64,000 nucleotides of DNA from Gonapodya sp. JEL0774 (Eukaryota > Monoblepharomycota > Monoblepharidomycetes > Monoblepharidales > Gonapodyaceae), in the NCBI GenBank assembly GCA_027604505.1, contig JADIIX010000016.1, positions 1-64,000 of the forward strand, read 5' to 3'. Of the stretch, positions 49,779 through 62,529 are shown one piece after another (within the stretch, counting starts at the first letter, position 1; every line of letters starts with the position of its first letter). The notes beneath the pieces were generated by a model, which was not told where the DNA came from, did no database searches, and was given only the letters and a program-made list of their open reading frames with translations. The position numbers and the translations under genes were made by a program.

Positions 49779-52700
49779 ATGAGCGATCCATCTGAAAACA
49801 TGCCTTCGACGAGTCAACTGGACAGGGTGTGGGGGGACGATGACACCGTTCCTGCCGACATTGCCAGACGGGAAGGGGCCAGTATGGATCTGGAAGGACA
49901 CATTCAAGTGGACCTGGAGGATGAACTAAATGAGGAGGATAATATGATGGCCATGGAGATGGAGCGGGGTGGCGGCGAGGTTGACAGAGGTGGGCCGGTC
50001 GCCGTGGTCCGCAATCTTTTCCAAGACTTGAATGACTCAACATTCGATCGATGTGCCTGCCTATCGGGCGAATCCAATCAAAAATAAAAGAAGATTTTTT
50101 TACATCGCGTACTCAACTGCCGATGCCGCGAAGGCCGCGGATGTTTGGATCAGACGAGCTCGATCGTGAAACCGGAAACGGCGACGACGAGAGCCGACCG
50201 TGGGAGAACACGGGGCGGAAAATCCTTGGGTTCGGCAATGCAGGTAAACTTCGTGAAGGTTCTTTTTCGTATCAAGCCCACCTCGACAGTCACCACGTGC
50301 TCCTTGTCGCAGCGTCCTCTCCACGTCCCCTTCCGTCGTCTCCGTCGTCCCTTGAGCCTTCTTCTGCACCCTCGCATCAGCAAGCATCCCGACGCTTTCG
50401 TTCTTCCCTCTTTCCCCCTTCTTCTACTGTGACTGATGATGACGATGATGAACTCCTCGTTTTCAAGGGCCCGCAGCAACTCTCCGTTCATCTACAATCC
50501 GATCCCGTCTTCTCACAGCGTCCGTCACAACTATCTGGTTACGTCTCTGCTGATCCCTTGGCGCCCCCCCTCCTTATGGATGACCCCCTTCATCGTGCGC
50601 TGTTCCGACCGGCAGCGTCAGCGCGCCCTCCACAAACCGGAGCAGTACCGGATGCCGAGACGGTCCATTCACCTGCGCCCCGTCCCCAACCTCGATTGAG
50701 TCAAATTTTTCCAGACTCCGCTGCTGAAGCTGGCGAAGCTTCTTCCCTTCGTCGCCGGCTTTTCGGTGACTCGGGCAGAACGCAGGAAGATTCCGCGCCA
50801 CAGCATCCAGCACGTCGCGGCAGACTAATGGACGACGAGGACGACGAGGATGACCTCCAACCACCACTAAACCTGAACAGTTACTTGGCGCCTCCACCTC
50901 CTGTCGATGACTATAACTTTGACGTGGCCGCACTGACGGCCATTGCCGAGCGGGATGACTCGGATGAGGAAGACGATAGATGGCGCCAACCCGACAACCC
51001 CAATAACTCTGCCGGACGTCCATTGCCGCATCACCCATCTACCACCACCACCGCTGCTGCAGGTGTTAAGCGACCGGCTACAGCAACCACTGCCGATGCC
51101 CTATCTTCACCGCCCCGAGTCCGCCGACGACTTCTGTATGAGGATGACGACGAACCAGCAAGACCTCCAACGCCGCAATCGCCACGGACGCCTGCTGGTA
51201 CGCGACCACCGACCCGTCATCCAGCACCCCCACCTCCCATCCGCACACTCGCCGGCCGCAGTGGAGCAAGAGGCAATACCACACTCTCTGTGGCACCGCC
51301 GCCCCAAATTCAAGGATTGGATCTTGAAATGGACATGCCCCTCTCACCTGACCCATTTGACGATCCCTTCACAAGACCGCTCACTCCTCCGCCAGCGCGA
51401 GGAACACGGTCAGGAGGTGGCCAAGCGGGATCCTTCTCGAACCGGCCCCGACCTACTGTTTCCTGCAATCAATCCCGTCAACAACCTCCATCAGCCTCAT
51501 TACCCCTTCATCGATGGGATGTTCCGCCTTCTGGGACTTTTCTGCGAGGGATAACTCAGTCTGGCGCAAGGGTCTACTTTGGAAAGAAGCGATCAGCGCA
51601 TAGTAATCAAACTGCCTCTGGTGCACCAAGTGCTCTGATGGCAGCTGGCGGCTTGCTGGAAGTTCCAGTGTATGCACTGCAGAGAGAGATTGAAACCGAA
51701 AGGGCGATGAAAGCCAGGATGCTCGAGGACAGGGAAGTTCTTGGCGAAAATTCAGATAGACTTGATGAGAACGGCAAGGGAAAGAAGGAGACAAAGCTTT
51801 GGTGTGATAAGTACAGGCCGAGAAAGTATCATGAACTGGGCGGACTGGAGGTGTGTGTTTCTATGCTCTCGTTGAAAGCGCCCCTCTTTGACTGATTCGG
51901 ATGAAAATTGAAACCACTTTCCCTCTTTACAGTCAATTAATCGTGAAGTTCTTGCCTGGGTTAAGAACTGGGATGGCTGCGTATTCGGGAAAAAGAAGTC
52001 CAGCGTTAAGCAGGCCACGACAGGCGGGGGAGGTTGGAAAAGGGAATGGCACGAAGACGACGGCGGAGTGGATGAGCTTGGAAGACCGGAAAAGAAGGTA
52101 TGTTTGGGGGTTGGCTCGGAAGCGAACATCTCCTTCATTCTAATGCGATATTGGTTGAGCTTGGATAGATACTCCTTCTGTGTGGTCCGCCGGGCTTCGG
52201 AAAAACTACTCTCGCACATGTCGTTGCCAAGCATTGTGGTTACGAGGTAGTGGAGGTTAACGCGAGGTGCGTTGTGGCCTTCAGTATCATCAATATAGAG
52301 TAAATAACGTGTAATTTTTTTTTTGTGCAGTGACGATCGCACAGCTTCACAGGTCTCCGCCCGTGTTCAGTCGGCGCTAACACACCAGTCCATCACCGGA
52401 ATCTCTCCTCGCGCTGCTTCTGGCGTTCAACCTAGGGCTCCTCGTCCCAATTTGCTTGTGGTTGACGAAATTGATGGGGCTGCCACGACGGGGAGGGGTG
52501 AGGCGGATCTTGTGCAGATGTTGGTGGGAATCGCCGACGGAAAAGGTGTTCAGAAGGGCGGCGGTAGGAACGTGAAGAAAGGTAGTTGCCTTCAATTGGT
52601 ATTGTTACCCAATTCGTCCGTCACCGCCTCCGCGAATCTCTGCAGGCAATTCTCGTCCGCCGCTTCTTCGTCCTATCATATGCATCTGTAACGACCCATT

Positions 52701-54951
52701 CGCCTCCGCTTTGCGTCCACTGAGAGCCATGGCCAAAGTAGTTATCGTCCGCCCTCCACCCCTGCGTATGGTGGCTCAAAGACTAGCCAGGGTGTGCGAG
52801 GAGGAAGGCCTTGACGCAGACACCAGGACTTTGACAGCGGTGGCTGAGGCATGGGGTGGAGATATGAGAGGTTGCTTGATGGGGCTGCAGGTAGGGTTCC
52901 TGTTCGCGTTGGGATGGCAAGGAGCGCTAATTCGTTCGTGGGGTATACTCTGCTGACAGATGGCACGAGCGCGTTCTGACAAACTCACTATTGAGGACCT
53001 CCGGAAGTTTGGTACCGGCAAGGACTCGGAAAGATCCTTATTTGGGGTGTGGGAGGACGTGTTTACGGTGCCGAGCGCAAAACAGAAGAGAGCAGATGTC
53101 AGCAGAGCGAGTGAAGCTGACGAGGGATCATTCAAGGCGTCTGGAGCGAGGGGAAAGGGTGAGAATCCTTTTTTGGGCATTGTGGGGACCGCGGAACGGC
53201 AGATGCACAGAATACAGGCGGAAGTCTCAATAATTTCTTTTCGTTGTCTTCCATTTTATTTTGTGGCCCTGGGCTGTCGATCAGAATCGAGCGAGCTCAA
53301 GTTTGTCACGAGGGTGGCAAGGTCAGCGGATTCGAATGGGGAGTATGACAGGATCCTTCAAGGTACAGTTGTTAAGTCACAGTTTGAGAATAGTACTGAC
53401 TCATTTTCATACAGGAATCTTCGAAAACTACCCTCACATGCGCATCACTGACATTTCCACTGACCCTGCTGATGCACGCCTTGTCCAGGCCGCGGATTGG
53501 CTGGCTTTCTATGACGTCGCGCACGGTCGACTGGGAATACAGGCTGATTTCGAACTCATGCGCTATGCGCCTTTTACAGTTGCAGCCTTTCATGGCCTGT
53601 TTGCAGTAGTGCACAAACCAAAATTGCAGTTCCCAAGAATGGATTACGAGGTGCGCGCAATGTCTACATATCGCTTCAAGGGAAAGATGAATTGACAATC
53701 GTGGTGAATTGCAGGCTTACGTTGCCACGAAGTATTTTGACGAGCTTTCCCAAACTTTTGTGTTCAATATGTCACTCTCTGTGCGTCGCACATGGGGTGG
53801 AGCTCGTGGAGCTCGTGCGGCCGCTCTTGAGCTAGTCAGTCCTCTATTACGAGTGATTAATCCGGACTTACGGCCGGTGAGCCAGTTTCAAACAGGTCCC
53901 CCTTTTACAGTAACATTCATACCATGAGGCGCGCTGACAGGTGAATACCCAGCTCCTCCGCCCCATCGAACGCCGCTCCCTTACCCGTGTGGTCCGTGTC
54001 ATGCTTGATTATGGCGTCACCTTTGTGCAGGAGAAATTGGATCAGATTGAACTCCAACGGAAAGGCACCTCTTCCGCTACAATTGTGGGGAGCGATGGTC
54101 AATATCTCTACAACCTCCAACCGTGCGTTCGTTTAAGAACTTGCGGTTGCGATATAATTTTCGAGTGATAGAGCTGTTTCAATCCAAATATGCGATATAG
54201 GCCTCTCCAGCAAATGATTAGCTTCACGGGCGGACAATTGCGAGGAGTGCTAACAACTGGGTATATTGTGCGGCAGATGATTGCTCAAGAGGTTCGGATC
54301 ATCTTTATGAAATCATTAAAGTGACCTCCGGTATCAAATGCTACCGATTTTTCCAGGTTGAACTGGAACGTCTTCGCCTAATGGATAAGGCAAAAGTGGG
54401 ACGAGGAACTGACTGGGGTCCGGGCAAAGAGAACAAGCCACTGACAGAAGAAGATAATGCGATGGACGACACTTCGGAGTGCAATAAAAAGGGAGGCAAG
54501 ACTGCAGTCGCAAAGATTTTGAATTTTGGGCTCACCGAGACGTAAGGATGATTCCACTGTGTTTGTTGTGTGGCCAATAATAAAGCGCGCGTTTCAGGGA
54601 GCTGAAGGATAAGATACTCAAGAAAATTAATGCTGTCAAGCACACAGGTAGCAGCAGTCCCGCAGATCCCAAAGATAAGGTGACTTCTGTCTCTGCAAAT
54701 TAAGAGTATGCCACTTTGATTCGAACTCTCGCTCTTGTTTTCAGCTTGACTTTTTTGGACGACCCTTGGGTGTCAAAGATGAGACTCATCCGTTAGGAGA
54801 TATGCAAAGCAACCTTGGAAAGTCGGCGGGAGTCGGGCCAAAGAAGGTGGAGGGAAAGAAGGTCGGTGAGGTGGTCCGTCACTGGTACAAGTTTCATGAG
54901 GGATTCAGCAACGCAGTGCGAACAACAATCAAGACGAAAGATTTGTTTTGA
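49779..54951 (+). CDS. CTF18: Chromosome transmission fidelity protein 18, clamp-loader subunit
   Basis: Ctf18 is the large subunit of the alternative RFC that loads PCNA for sister-chromatid cohesion and leading-strand synthesis. The N-terminal third (49.8-51.7 kb) is acidic then Pro/Ser/Arg-rich and disordered, with frame changes near 50.05-50.2 kb implying one or two introns. The clamp-loader part starts with '[18 protein letters not shown]'. It continues with '[18 protein letters not shown]', Walker A '[20 protein letters not shown]', '[20 protein letters not shown]', Walker B '[20 protein letters not shown]', sensor 1 '[20 protein letters not shown]' and '[11 protein letters not shown]'. 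The helical collar includes '[20 protein letters not shown]' and '[20 protein letters not shown]'. The Ctf18-specific C-terminus that binds Ctf8-Dcc1 is present: 'DFFGRPLGV' and '[20 protein letters not shown]' to 'KTKDLF', stop at 54949-54951. All ATPase motifs look intact. Confidence 0.94.
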
Positions 54952-55251
54952 ATACCATTGAACCATAGTGTAATTCCATATACCCGTGCTCGGCATGTAT
55001 TATAGTGACTTGCTGTGACAATGAATGTAAATATTTTGTAAGAGCCATTCTGGGAAGAGTTAGAGTTAAGGACACATGTCTTTTGTAACCATGTGTCGAA
55101 AAGGGCATGGAAGGTTGGGTGCTGGTGGTGCCGGCCGCCTCTCGTGAAGATGAGGCGCGCCATCATCGCGGTGATCACCTGCGACCCTGTAATCTGAAAT
55201 ACAGATTTCAAAATCACGTCTGCAAAAACGATCGATAATAGAATATCTTTT

Positions 55252-56594
55252 TTGTCTGGAGAAATGTCGCCCGTTCCCATCAGCACCTCGAACTCAGCTT
55301 CTACATTGTTCCAGGGAAGCACATGGAGGTTATTCCTTTCGTTTACCCTGGCGATCATACTTGTCTTCTCTTTGGCGGTAGGATTGGTTTCTCTGGTCAC
55401 GATGCTGGCGTTCATATCGGACGCATTCCAATCTTTCAACATCTACTATTACCACCGACCGATCAGTATCCCACCTTCAAAAACTCGAGCAAAAACGGAC
55501 CAGTGGAGATCTCCAAACTTATTGGAGTCGCGTCTAAAGGATAATTGGATCACATCACCCACGACGATGAAAAGAAACAGTGGCCTGAGTCGTCATCCTC
55601 CTCCCACCAGTGATCTGTACCATTGCACGACTCAAAGCACACGAGCAAGGGCCATTTTATCGGTCACACAGATGATAAGCCAATGGTGCGTGGAAACTCA
55701 CGAGGGCCTGGCTTCAGGCATTCCCCCATGTACTGAGTTCTAATATATTTAATCTCCGTGCTCCGCATATTTTACGTTCCTTAAACATCAATTCTGGTTT
55801 GACCTAGGAATGAAGTATGCGTTTTGTACTTTGTTGCTCCGCAATCCTGTAATTCGCGAATGTTTTGTCGTCGACTCCATGCAAAAATTTGTAGAGACAC
55901 ATGCGGATGCGGCTGAGACAATCAAGATCGAGTTTGAATGCAACCCACCTTTGCGTGATACTTTGATTAAGAGAGCCCGCGAGCTTGATTTCACGGTATG
56001 CGCTGTGCTCGAGTGACTTTCTCTTCCATCATTCATACGCCCACATATGCTTCACTCAATTTGCACATTCTGCAGTACTTTGATGCTTGTGTCACAGACC
56101 GATTTGGAACCGCCCAGCTTTTCGTTGATAACACAGAGCACGGTTCGAAATACGGACTACCAAGCTGGGGCTCGAGCGTGTTTGAGTGGAGTGGCCTTGC
56201 CAACAAAAGAAAAAATTGTGAAGGTGAATCACCATCAAAAATAGTGTGTAGGGCCGTGTATGTGATGCTTCTATCGGTGTACGTTTGAACAGGTAGATCT
56301 GCTCGATTTTTCTGCAGTATTACGAGAATATGTTCGGCCACTTCTCTAGCATTTGCTATCGTGGGAGCTGCTATCCATAACTCCCCACTTGTCCACTTTT
56401 CAGCTTGTAAAATTGACATTGAGGGTGCCGAATACCGGTACTTCGCAAAATGTTTCTTGACCGCAGTTTCTGTCTGGTGGATTCATTTCGTTAGGAAGAT
56501 CATGATATCGGTGGGGACAGCGCGATATCTGATAAAGATTGGAGGTTTGATATTGGGAAGGTGGCAGGTATTTTGGAACCATACCTTGGTGTAG
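55252..56594 (+). CDS. Probable membrane-anchored FkbM-type methyltransferase
   Basis: Exon structure is only partly resolved. The first ORF (from 55252) has a short polar N-terminus and one strong hydrophobic segment ('LFLSFTLAIILVFSLAVGLV', residues about 28-50), a type II signal anchor. Later exons carry methyltransferase features: 'ETIKIEFECNPPLRDTLIKR' (55.92 kb, the acidic strand that binds SAM ribose), then across a GTATGC..CAG intron 'YFDACVTDRFGTAQLFVDNT' (56.08 kb), 'VKVDLLDFSAVLREYV' (56.2-56.33 kb) and 'KIDIEGAEYRYFAKCFL' (56.41 kb). The K-[IM]-D-[IV]-E-G-A-E motif is the FkbM signature. The FkbM family O-methylates sugars and other small groups; the substrate here is unknown. Stop used is 56592-56594. 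The region 55.5-55.8 kb may hold one more intron. Membership is likely; the full protein is uncertain. Confidence 0.55.
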
Positions 56595-56813
56595 TTTGAG
56601 CACTGGCATTGATTGATGAAAGGAAACGAATGCGAGAGAGAACTTATGTGAATAGAGCGTATGAACCATCTCTTTACATTTCACAGAGATCTGGTACTCT
56701 GTGGTGCCACGATCCTTGAGGAGAGCTTGGTTGTGCAGTTTAGGTAGCCGGCGGCCACAGTGATATCCAAACCATCCCCACCATTCCACACGATTTGAAG
56801 AATTTCAGAGCCG

Positions 56814-59800
56814 ATGGCGTTGTCAAATGGCACAACAACTACCCAACTGTCATTTCCCGTGGTTTTCTCTTTCTTGGCAAACTCGTTCAACAACTTCGGC
56901 GGTGACGATTTCACAGAATCCTTCAGAGCAGAGAGACCCAGAAATCGCACCTTGCACTCGTTCACTCCCGCAACGCTGAACGCTCTCTCTTCTTTCTACT
57001 CCGCTTGCATTGAATCGTCCCGTACCTCGCCCAGATTCCACGACGAATCGGTCCGCAAATGGCCTGCATTACTTGCACAGAGATCTGCATCGGCTGCCCT
57101 CGATCTGAGAAAGAACAACAGATTCACTGACGCGGACAAGCTTGAGACACTTGTTTTGGAGTTGAGTTCCCGCACGGATGATATTGTGAAACAACCCCAT
57201 GAAGCTTTGACTACGGGCACGGCCGATCTGGTTACCCTGCCATCTGCTACGATTTTCCCTGGTGGGAAGGCAGAAAGTCGTGGGGTTCATGTAACTGAGG
57301 TGTACGCAGTGCTATGGTTCCTCCTCTGTGCTGCGGATACACAGGTCACTACGTATTCACGACACAACAGCATTCACCTCGAGCATGATACCCCGCACTT
57401 GGCTAGAAATGACTCGGGCGTATGTGTGTAGCTCCTGTGCTCATCTGTCTCACGCACTCCTGTTCTGACTTGCTGACCACGCTGGTTTCTTCGCTTACTT
57501 GCACAACTCCCCGAACTGGACGCGCCAGCGCTTCTTCCCTCTCTCTCTCTCCCTCCTCTTCCCGCACTCCTAAACCCTTTCGACCTGCTTGGAGCTCTTT
57601 CTCGTCGTTCTGGTCCCACTGGTCCCATCACCTCCCAAATCCAATGGGACTTCCAAAACAGCAATTCCTTCCGTCCTCCAACGAAACTCACCCTCCCCAT
57701 CCTCCCCCGGAATCCTACTGACGTCATCGCGCAAAGAGCAAGGGAGGAATGGCGCGATATGTGGTATAGTAATCAGGAGACTCAGGCACCACAACGGCGA
57801 CTCGGAGTGACCGTCGACAGAGGACCTGCCATATTTGAAGAACTACCTTCATCACAATCTCACCACCGCCCTAGGCACTCCATCTGGTCCTGCTTTGCCT
57901 CCAATCCGTCTTTGTCGAACCAAGAATTTGTACCGTCCTGGCCTGCGACCATGTCCTCCGATCGCGAACCCCCTCCTTTCCTCACGCTCCATCCCCCAGA
58001 GACCTCCAACTCCGCTCTTCTATCGCATTTCCCACACCCTCTCTCCTCTCAACAATGGGAGTCTACTGTAACTTCCACCTCTCTCTACCGGGAATTCGCC
58101 GCAATTTTGGTGGGCGTGCCCGGCAGACTGTTCAAATGGCGCGACGCCAATGGGATTGCTCAAGGCCAGTTTGTGATGAAAGATGATGATGGTGTGAGAT
58201 GGGAAGGTGTATCACCTGGTGCGGTGCGACGGTACGTATGGGTTGCGGCCGTCCCCTTCTCTTTCCCGGTCACTTTTCACTTCAGAACTCAGGTAATTGT
58301 TGGGTACCCACTAGCTTCCTCCCACCAATCCTGCACACGGGCAGTCTCGTGTACCGCCTCCGTGCGCTCACGGAGCGCGACACACCACCTTTTTCGTCTT
58401 CTCACGACGTGACATCGGTATCCCTCATTCCATGGCTCCGAACACGCATCGATAAGGTTACCGCAGAGGTTCTTCTGGCACTTCGCAAGTACTTGTCCCG
58501 CTCAACCCACGCATCGCGCGACTTTACGGCACCTTTGCTCGCTCTGCACCACGTGGCACTTGGTCTCCTCCCTCGCGTGTCGCACCTCTGTCGCCTGGTT
58601 GAACCCATCCTTTCTCGCCCCGTCTCTTCTGACACCTCCACCCGTGGGGAGAACCGTGGGGAGAATGGGATTCTCGCCCATCTCTATACGTCCTGCCTGC
58701 GGGCGCAAGCATTGGGTTCCGATGACGACGTTGCCGAGTGTGTGGAAGCTCTGGAAGCGGGGGGAGGACCATGGGTCAGGGAGCTGTTGGAGTGGCTTGA
58801 AGGACGTGGAGAAAGTTGGATGAGGGTATTTGAAACGTCGCAGGGGGACGGAATCGGGCTCGCAACTGTAAGTTCAAATATCAATCGTTACCACTGCATG
58901 GACAAGTGTCTCACTCTCGTTGATACCCGAAGCCCAACGATTCCTCGATGCCTCCATTCTTACCCCTTTCCTTGGCCTCCCGGCTTTTTCGTGCAAGCAG
59001 GTCTGCGGCTTTCGTCAGAGAGCATCAGCCAGAACATCCTGTGGTACGGCATCAATGGTGGTCGGATCACCGTGATGGGCAGAGAAAGTGGTTTTCATTG
59101 ACAAGGGAGGAGGGCCTGAGGTATGTTTGTGTCGTCCGTTGCGGCAGGATAGTGCTTTGTTCCACGTTGGTGTCTCATGAGTGAAGAACGTTCTTGGCAG
59201 TGTCTCCCGCTCGATTGAGGAACGTATGGTGGATTTTGTCGCTACCTTAACGAATTGGGAGCGGAGACAGACCAGTTTAGTGGAGGACAAGGCGGCTTTG
59301 TTGGAGATTGAATCACGGAGGGCGAGGGAGAAGGTGAGTTTGTAATTGTGATTCCATGACAACGCCATCTCTGTTTGGATTGCGAGGATTGAATTCCTGT
59401 GTGTTTGAAGGCACGACAGCGTGATGAACTTGCGCGCAACGACAAGGACGCCAGGAAGCGCGCGCTAGTGGAGCAGAAGGAGCGGTGGAGGTCGGAAGTG
59501 GAGGTAAGGCCATGGATGCGTTCCTCGAAAGCCGCCAAGCCTCATTTTCCCTCGTAGAACTTTATGTCTGCCCGTGCAACTGTCGCTGCCACCCTCGCGG
59601 TACCTGAAGCACAATCTGCATCCGACCACTTGCGAGAGGGTCTTTTGGAAGAGGCACGGGCAGAGATCGAGGCAGATCATGCCACCCGAATGAGAGATGT
59701 TCAGAGAAGAGAGGCTTTGGTGGATTGGAAACGGAGGCGACTGGCTTTGGAGGAGGCGAGAAGAGGGTTGTTGTTAGCCGATGACAGGGTAGTATGGGGT

Positions 59801-61639
59801 GAGATGGGAGCGGATATTCAGTGGGTGCATGAAGTGCATGGAATTGATCTGGGTGAGCTGGACGCGGCAAGAACAGACGAAATGAGGGAGCTCCTCATGC
59901 CGCTAGATCGGAACATTGAAGTTGCGACGGGAACCGCTGACACTCATCAATCACCAGCAAGCGCTGCAGACATGTCGAATCCGGACCCTTTACCATCTGC
60001 CACATCAATTAAGCTCAATGCCGCGCAACCTTCCGCAGAATTACGCAGGAGCTCCATTCCTCTTGATGTTCTTGTATCAGAAGGGGATAGCGGGAATGAG
60101 GAACAAACAAGTCCAATGAAGAATGTGGTAACGCCAGCGGGGGCTAGTGCATCTGAGCAGCTTACCAGTGGTCTACATGAATCAAAAGAGCGGCTACCCA
60201 AGGAAGGCGATCTATCAGACCCTGTGCGGCATGGGTCAGGCGTCGAAGCAGCGATTGCCGAAGGAAGCCCTGTCGATCACACCTCCACAGGGAGAAATGG
60301 AGTGTCCTCACAAAACGTACCGCCCTTGACATTTTTCAACATTCCTGACCTTGACGCGACGGGACAGTTTTCCAGTAAACAACGATCTCTACTGCCCGTT
60401 GAGCTCGCTGTAAGCCTTCTTGTTCACCGCCCCCTCCGAGCCCGCTGCCGCCTCTTGGAGCGCTCCGCACTCGAATTTATACTCAATCTGCCCGATTTGG
60501 GTAATACCATGGATGCTGCACGGGGACTGCTTTTGATGGGAGATGGCGTCGTTGTAGGTAATTTTAAGGACGCGGTATTCGGTGGAGTTCTGGCGGAGGC
60601 GAGGTCTGCGGTAGGAATGGATAGAGTCTGGCCACCTCGGAGTGTGGAGATGGCGCGACGAATGATTGGCGTAGTTGAAAGGGATGGAGTGGATTGGGAG
60701 TTTGACTTGGATTCGCAAGCCGAAGCCGGGATCGAAGTGGTGAATTGTGAGTTAGTTGTGGGTGGGAAGAAGGATAGCGGCATCCATCGAGTTTGAGCGT
60801 GTACCCTCATTTTCGTTCCAGCTGTCAATGCCCTTAACTTCATGCGTTTGAAATTACAAGTTCCCTCTCCCCTCTGCAATACTCTCTTTGACGCTCCGAT
60901 CATGTTGAAATATTCCCATCTGACGTCCTTCCTTACACGTCTCCTCGTTGCTGATGATGCGGCGAATCGCCTAGCCACGCGACGTCTGCGGAGAGATTTT
61001 CGGGACGAATCCGTTTTGTACTCCATGCGTGTCTTTGTCAAGGCATTCACCGCCTATGTCGAGCACAGCGTTGTGAATCGTAATTGGGGTGCGTTTGTGG
61101 GCAAGGTCAAAGAGGCAAGGAAAGAAGTCGCAAGGGCGCCCGATGTAGGACGGCTGTTGAGTGATGAGGTTGCAGATCCAGAAGAAGAACCAACACACCT
61201 TACCGATACGCAAAGCCAAGATGATACGGACAGTCAAATGTTGGCTGGCCAGGACCGCCTGAACCCTTCGTCTCCACCTCCACGGAGTATCCTCCAGCTC
61301 TACAAACTCCACAACACGTGCTTAGATCTCATGCTGAGCGGTTGCATGTTGGAGCACAGGTTTGCTCCGCTGCGGAAGATTGTGGACGCGATGCTCGATT
61401 CAGTTGTCAAGGCTGCGTGGATCGTTACAGGGGTTTCGGTGAACGAGGTGCTCGACACAGGCTCAGCAGCACTGGAAATGGTGCTGGATGATTGGCACAA
61501 TGCAACAAGACTATTCTTTTCCGTGGTGAGGAAGTTGGTGTTGCGCAAAGGTATGGCAAAGGATGTGGAAGGAAGAATGATGGCAGAGTTGTTGGATCAA
61601 TTAGACTTTTTTGAATGGTATCGTAACAAGGACATGTGA
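56814..61639 (+). CDS. Gamma-tubulin complex component, GCP5/GCP6-like
   Basis: Spc97/98-family proteins assemble gamma-tubulin rings that nucleate microtubules. The gene has many exons. The N-terminal part covers 'FTDADKLETLVLELSSR' (57.1 kb), 'RPPTKLTLPILPRNPTDVIA' (57.7 kb), 'LTERDTPPFSSSHDVTSVSL' (58.4 kb), and a Grip1-like block 'LLALRKYLSRSTHASRDFTA' to 'ILAHLYTSCLRAQALGSDDD' (58.5-58.75 kb). A charged coiled coil follows ('ERMVDFVATLTNWERRQTSL', 'RAREKARQRDELARNDKDAR', 59.2-59.8 kb), then a disordered stretch of about 160 residues. Grip2 contains 'LLERSALEFILNLPDLGNTM', 'ARGLLLMGDGVVVGNFKDAV', 'FMRLKLQVPSPLCNTLFDAP', 'MLKYSHLTSFLTRLLVADDA' and 'LHNTCLDLMLSGCMLEHRFA'. The coiled insertion between the halves points to GCP6 or GCP5 rather than GCP2/3/4. 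Stop is at 61637-61639. The start at 56814 is the first ATG and is uncertain. Confidence 0.75.
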
Positions 61640-62000
61640 TATTCGGTGCGATGCATCAAGCAGTACATAATTCTGTGAATATGTGAATATCATTGATAGT
61701 ATTGCGAGGATGAGGCTTTTGAGACAACCGTTCTAAGTGACGGTACGATGGGCGTTTACACAACTTCTGAAGAGATTGCGCAAACTTGGCACTTCTGGCA
61801 TTTTCAAGAATGTGCCGATGGAAGCAGAATTTTCTTGTTTATCAGTGAACTCCTCGTAGCTTTCGGTGGAAAAAACAAACGCTCTGTTTCTCCCCGAATC
61901 TAAACTATTAAGTACATGATAGATGAAGGGAAACGGTGTCCGCTGCGATTGCGCAGCAAAGACCTCAAAAAACTTGTCAGTTGCAACTCCAGTGTGAGCA
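61640..62000. other. Intergenic between GCP gene and tRNA
   Basis: 360 bases with no supported gene. A minus-strand ORF of 91 codons (61733-62008) runs into the tRNA gene and is therefore not credible. Likely 3' UTR of the gamma-tubulin complex gene and downstream flank of the tRNA. Confidence 0.4.
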
Positions 62001-62071
62001 TGCGCCAATCGAGACTCGAACTCGAACCTAGCGCGTGGGAGGCGCTTGTACTACCCCTATACTATTGGCGC
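62001..62071 (-). tRNA. tRNA-Gly (anticodon CCC)
   Basis: The minus strand folds as a complete 71-nt cloverleaf without an intron. The acceptor stem GCGCCAA pairs perfectly with TTGGCGC, and the discriminator is A (62001). The D arm is GTAT/GTAC with loop AGGGGTA. The anticodon stem AGCGC/GCGCT encloses loop CTCCCAC, giving anticodon CCC, which reads GGG (Gly). The variable loop is AGGT. The T arm TCGAG/CTCGA encloses TTCGAGT. The internal A box (within 'TAGTATAGGGGTAGTAC') and B box ('GGTTCGAGTTC') for RNA polymerase III lie inside the gene. CCA is not encoded, as usual for nuclear tRNAs. Confidence 0.95.
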
Positions 62072-62529
62072 TTTACTATTGATGGAGATCTATTTTTATA
62101 TATATAGTTAAAACAACATTATTTTACATTCTTGAGCAGCTCTTCCTGAGAACAAGAATGAATCAAGTGGTACTTGACATGAAAGTGAAAGTACATTGTG
62201 GAAACTAGCAAGAAAGCGCGCAGAGAGTGGGAAGACAGAAGTATGAAAGGAAGAGGGAAGTCGAAGCTTTTGGTGGGTGTGGAATACATTGTATGGGAAG
62301 TGAACGATAAAAGGTATGTTGGTACAGAATGATCATTTTTTGTGTCACGTGGGACGAGGTGTCCAACAATGACATGGGCGCATTGGGTGCGACAACCCTC
62401 CCATTCAGACTGTGCGACGACCCGTCGCGGAAAAGAGGGAAAACAGACGCCGGGGCAGAAGCAGATTTGAGGACATCTCCGGCTTGAGGCAATCGAACGA
62501 GAAAACGGAGCGAGCCGCAGCGGAGCAGC
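62072..62529. other. Intergenic upstream of Gln-rich gene
   Basis: 458 bases. 'tatttttatatatatagtt' (about 62089-62108) lies just upstream of the minus-strand tRNA gene. The rest has a minus-strand ORF (62205-62564) without recognisable features. It should contain the promoter and 5' UTR of the Gln-rich gene. Confidence 0.35.

Noticed and set aside
50100-51356. Several minus- and alternate-frame ORFs over the CTF18 N-terminus
   Set aside because: The plus frame from about 50.2 to 51.9 kb is open for 600 codons and leads directly into the clamp-loader motifs; the others are shadows of GC-rich disordered sequence.
54894-55442. 182-codon minus-strand ORF after CTF18
   Set aside because: It overlaps the end of CTF18 and the signal anchor of the FkbM-like gene, has no domain, and its start is not a convincing ATG context.
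61733-62008. 91-codon minus-strand ORF
   Set aside because: It begins within the acceptor end of the tRNA-Gly gene and shows no protein feature.
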